Below are positions 63,324 through 64,000 of a DNA stretch of 64,000 nucleotides, one piece after another. The position numbers and the translations under genes are program-made. How positions within the stretch are numbered: the stretch's first letter is position 1; each line of letters begins with the position of its first letter. The stretch is from NCBI RefSeq assembly GCF_003797825.1, contig NZ_RKME01000003.1, positions 1 to 64,000 on the forward strand, given 5' to 3'. A model generated the notes under the pieces. The model worked only from the letters and a program-made list of their open reading frames with translations. It searched no databases and was not told the origin of the DNA. The stretch is from Gordonia sp. OPL2 (GTDB lineage: Bacteria; Actinomycetota; Actinomycetes; Mycobacteriales; Mycobacteriaceae).

Positions 63324-64000
63324 CTATCGGGCGGTGTCCGTCTCCGACACGCCGTCGGTGCCCGTCGATCGCTCGTCGGCGAAACCCGTCAGGAGGTCGG
63401 GCCTCCGTTCGCGCGTTCGTGCGAGGGACTGCTCGCGGCGCCATGCGGCGACCTTCGCGTGATCGCCCGAGAGCAGCACCGCCGGGACGTCGAGGTCTCG
63501 CCAGGTGACCGGGCGCGTGTAGGAGGGGCCTTCGAGGAGGCCGTCGGAGAACGAATCCTCTTGGTGCGACCGTGGATTGCCCAGCACGCCGTCGATCAAC
63601 CGTACGGTCGCCTCGATCATGGCCATCGTCGCGACCTCGCCGCCGATCAGGACGAAGTCGCCGAGGGAGACCTCTTCCACCCGCACGCGGCGTGCGGCGT
63701 CGTCGAACACACGCTGGTCGATGCCCTCGTAGCGGCCGCAGGCGAATACCAGATGTCGTTCGGCGCTCCATCGCTGCGCGGTCGCCTGGGTGAACCGACG
63801 TCCCGCAGGTGTCGGTACGACGAGCACCGCGTCGTCAGGGCACACCTCGTCCAGGCACGGCCCCCACACCTGTGGCTTCATCACCATGCCGGGTCCGCCA
63901 CCGTAGGGTGAGTCGTCGACGCTGCGGTGGACGTCATGCGTCCAGTCCCGCAGGTCGTGGATGTCGACGGTGATGGTGCCGGCGTCGATGGCCTTGCCCA
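63324..64000 (-). CDS. trmD: tRNA (guanine-37-N1)-methyltransferase, C-terminal part (partial)
   Basis: The gene runs off the right edge; about 225 residues are visible. The SPOUT knot shows the [10 protein letters not shown] motif, [59 protein letters not shown] and the terminal [13 protein letters not shown]. It methylates G37 next to the anticodon to prevent frameshifting. It is followed at 25 bases by the type VII-like module, unlike the usual trmD-rplS arrangement. The window's M at 63887 is internal, not the start. Confidence 0.95.
   Translation of the reverse strand, partial: GKAIDAGTITVDIHDLRDWTHDVHRSVDDSPYGGGPGMVMKPQVWGPCLDEVCPDDAVLVVPTPAGRRFTQATAQRWSAERHLVFACGRYEGIDQRVFDDAARRVRVEEVSLGDFVLIGGEVATMAMIEATVRLIDGVLGNPRSHQEDSFSDGLLEGPSYTRPVTWRDLDVPAVLLSGDHAKVAAWRREQSLARTRERRPDLLTGFADERSTGTDGVSETDTAR

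Overview
The window is high-GC chromosomal DNA from a mycolic-acid actinobacterium (Mycobacteriales). A Gordonia-like genus is my best guess. The evidence is the mycothione reductase, an antigen-85-type esterase, a glucosyl-3-phosphoglycerate synthase, a PapA-type acyltransferase, a DesA-type acyl-ACP desaturase, a Rip1-type protease, and a gene order that follows the M. tuberculosis nusA-to-trmD region (roughly Rv2841c to Rv2906c, recalled from memory). Most genes lie on the minus strand, and many neighbours overlap by ATGA or GTGA.

Layout: 1-2541 is the rimP-nusA-ylxR-infB translation and transcription operon (infB cut by the window edge). 2750-6330 holds a lipoprotein plus ferritin-like pair, proS and yaaA. 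6373-9930 holds a PPOX-fold protein, a 14-TM MFS exporter and a CysG-type sirohem synthase. 10006-11357 is a desaturase coupled to a small Cys-rich protein. 11513-13945 is a DevR/DevS-like two-component pair in convergent orientation; the kinase is the last gene of a corrinoid operon (GNAT, fused chelatase, cobO, cobB) that runs back to 18536. 18607-25166 holds mqo, a hydrolase, mtr, a molybdopterin oxidoreductase with a flavin reductase, and a second hydrolase. 25226-30779 holds cobQ, mapB and a haem-type ABC importer. 30854-37363 holds a penicillin-binding lipoprotein, a GNAT, ispG, rip and dxr, joining MEP isoprenoid synthesis to envelope proteolysis. 37418-42616 holds puuE, a DUF2631 protein, rlmN, a LapA-domain protein, cdsA, frr and pyrH.

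42760-48262 is an envelope-lipid island (gpgS, antigen-85-like esterase, PapA-like acyltransferase, MFS exporter) set between pyrH and tsf. 48294-52849 holds tsf, rpsB, an M23-like protein, xerC and an iron-regulated siderophore-interacting protein. 52996-59114 holds a TetR regulator, a saccharopine-dehydrogenase-like enzyme, dprA, comM, a YraN protein, a DUF2469 protein and rnhB. 59161-64000 holds lepB, rplS, a polytopic membrane protein, a three-gene type VII secretion-like module and the 3' part of trmD.

The least explained parts are: the type VII-like module at 61541-63298, whose largest protein looks like a deaminase fold that has lost its zinc ligands; the lipid island at 42760-48262; a tandem-duplicated mini-ORF leader overlapping the nusA start; and the DevS-like kinase coupled to cobB. 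I saw no rRNA, tRNA, CRISPR, insertion sequence or prophage.
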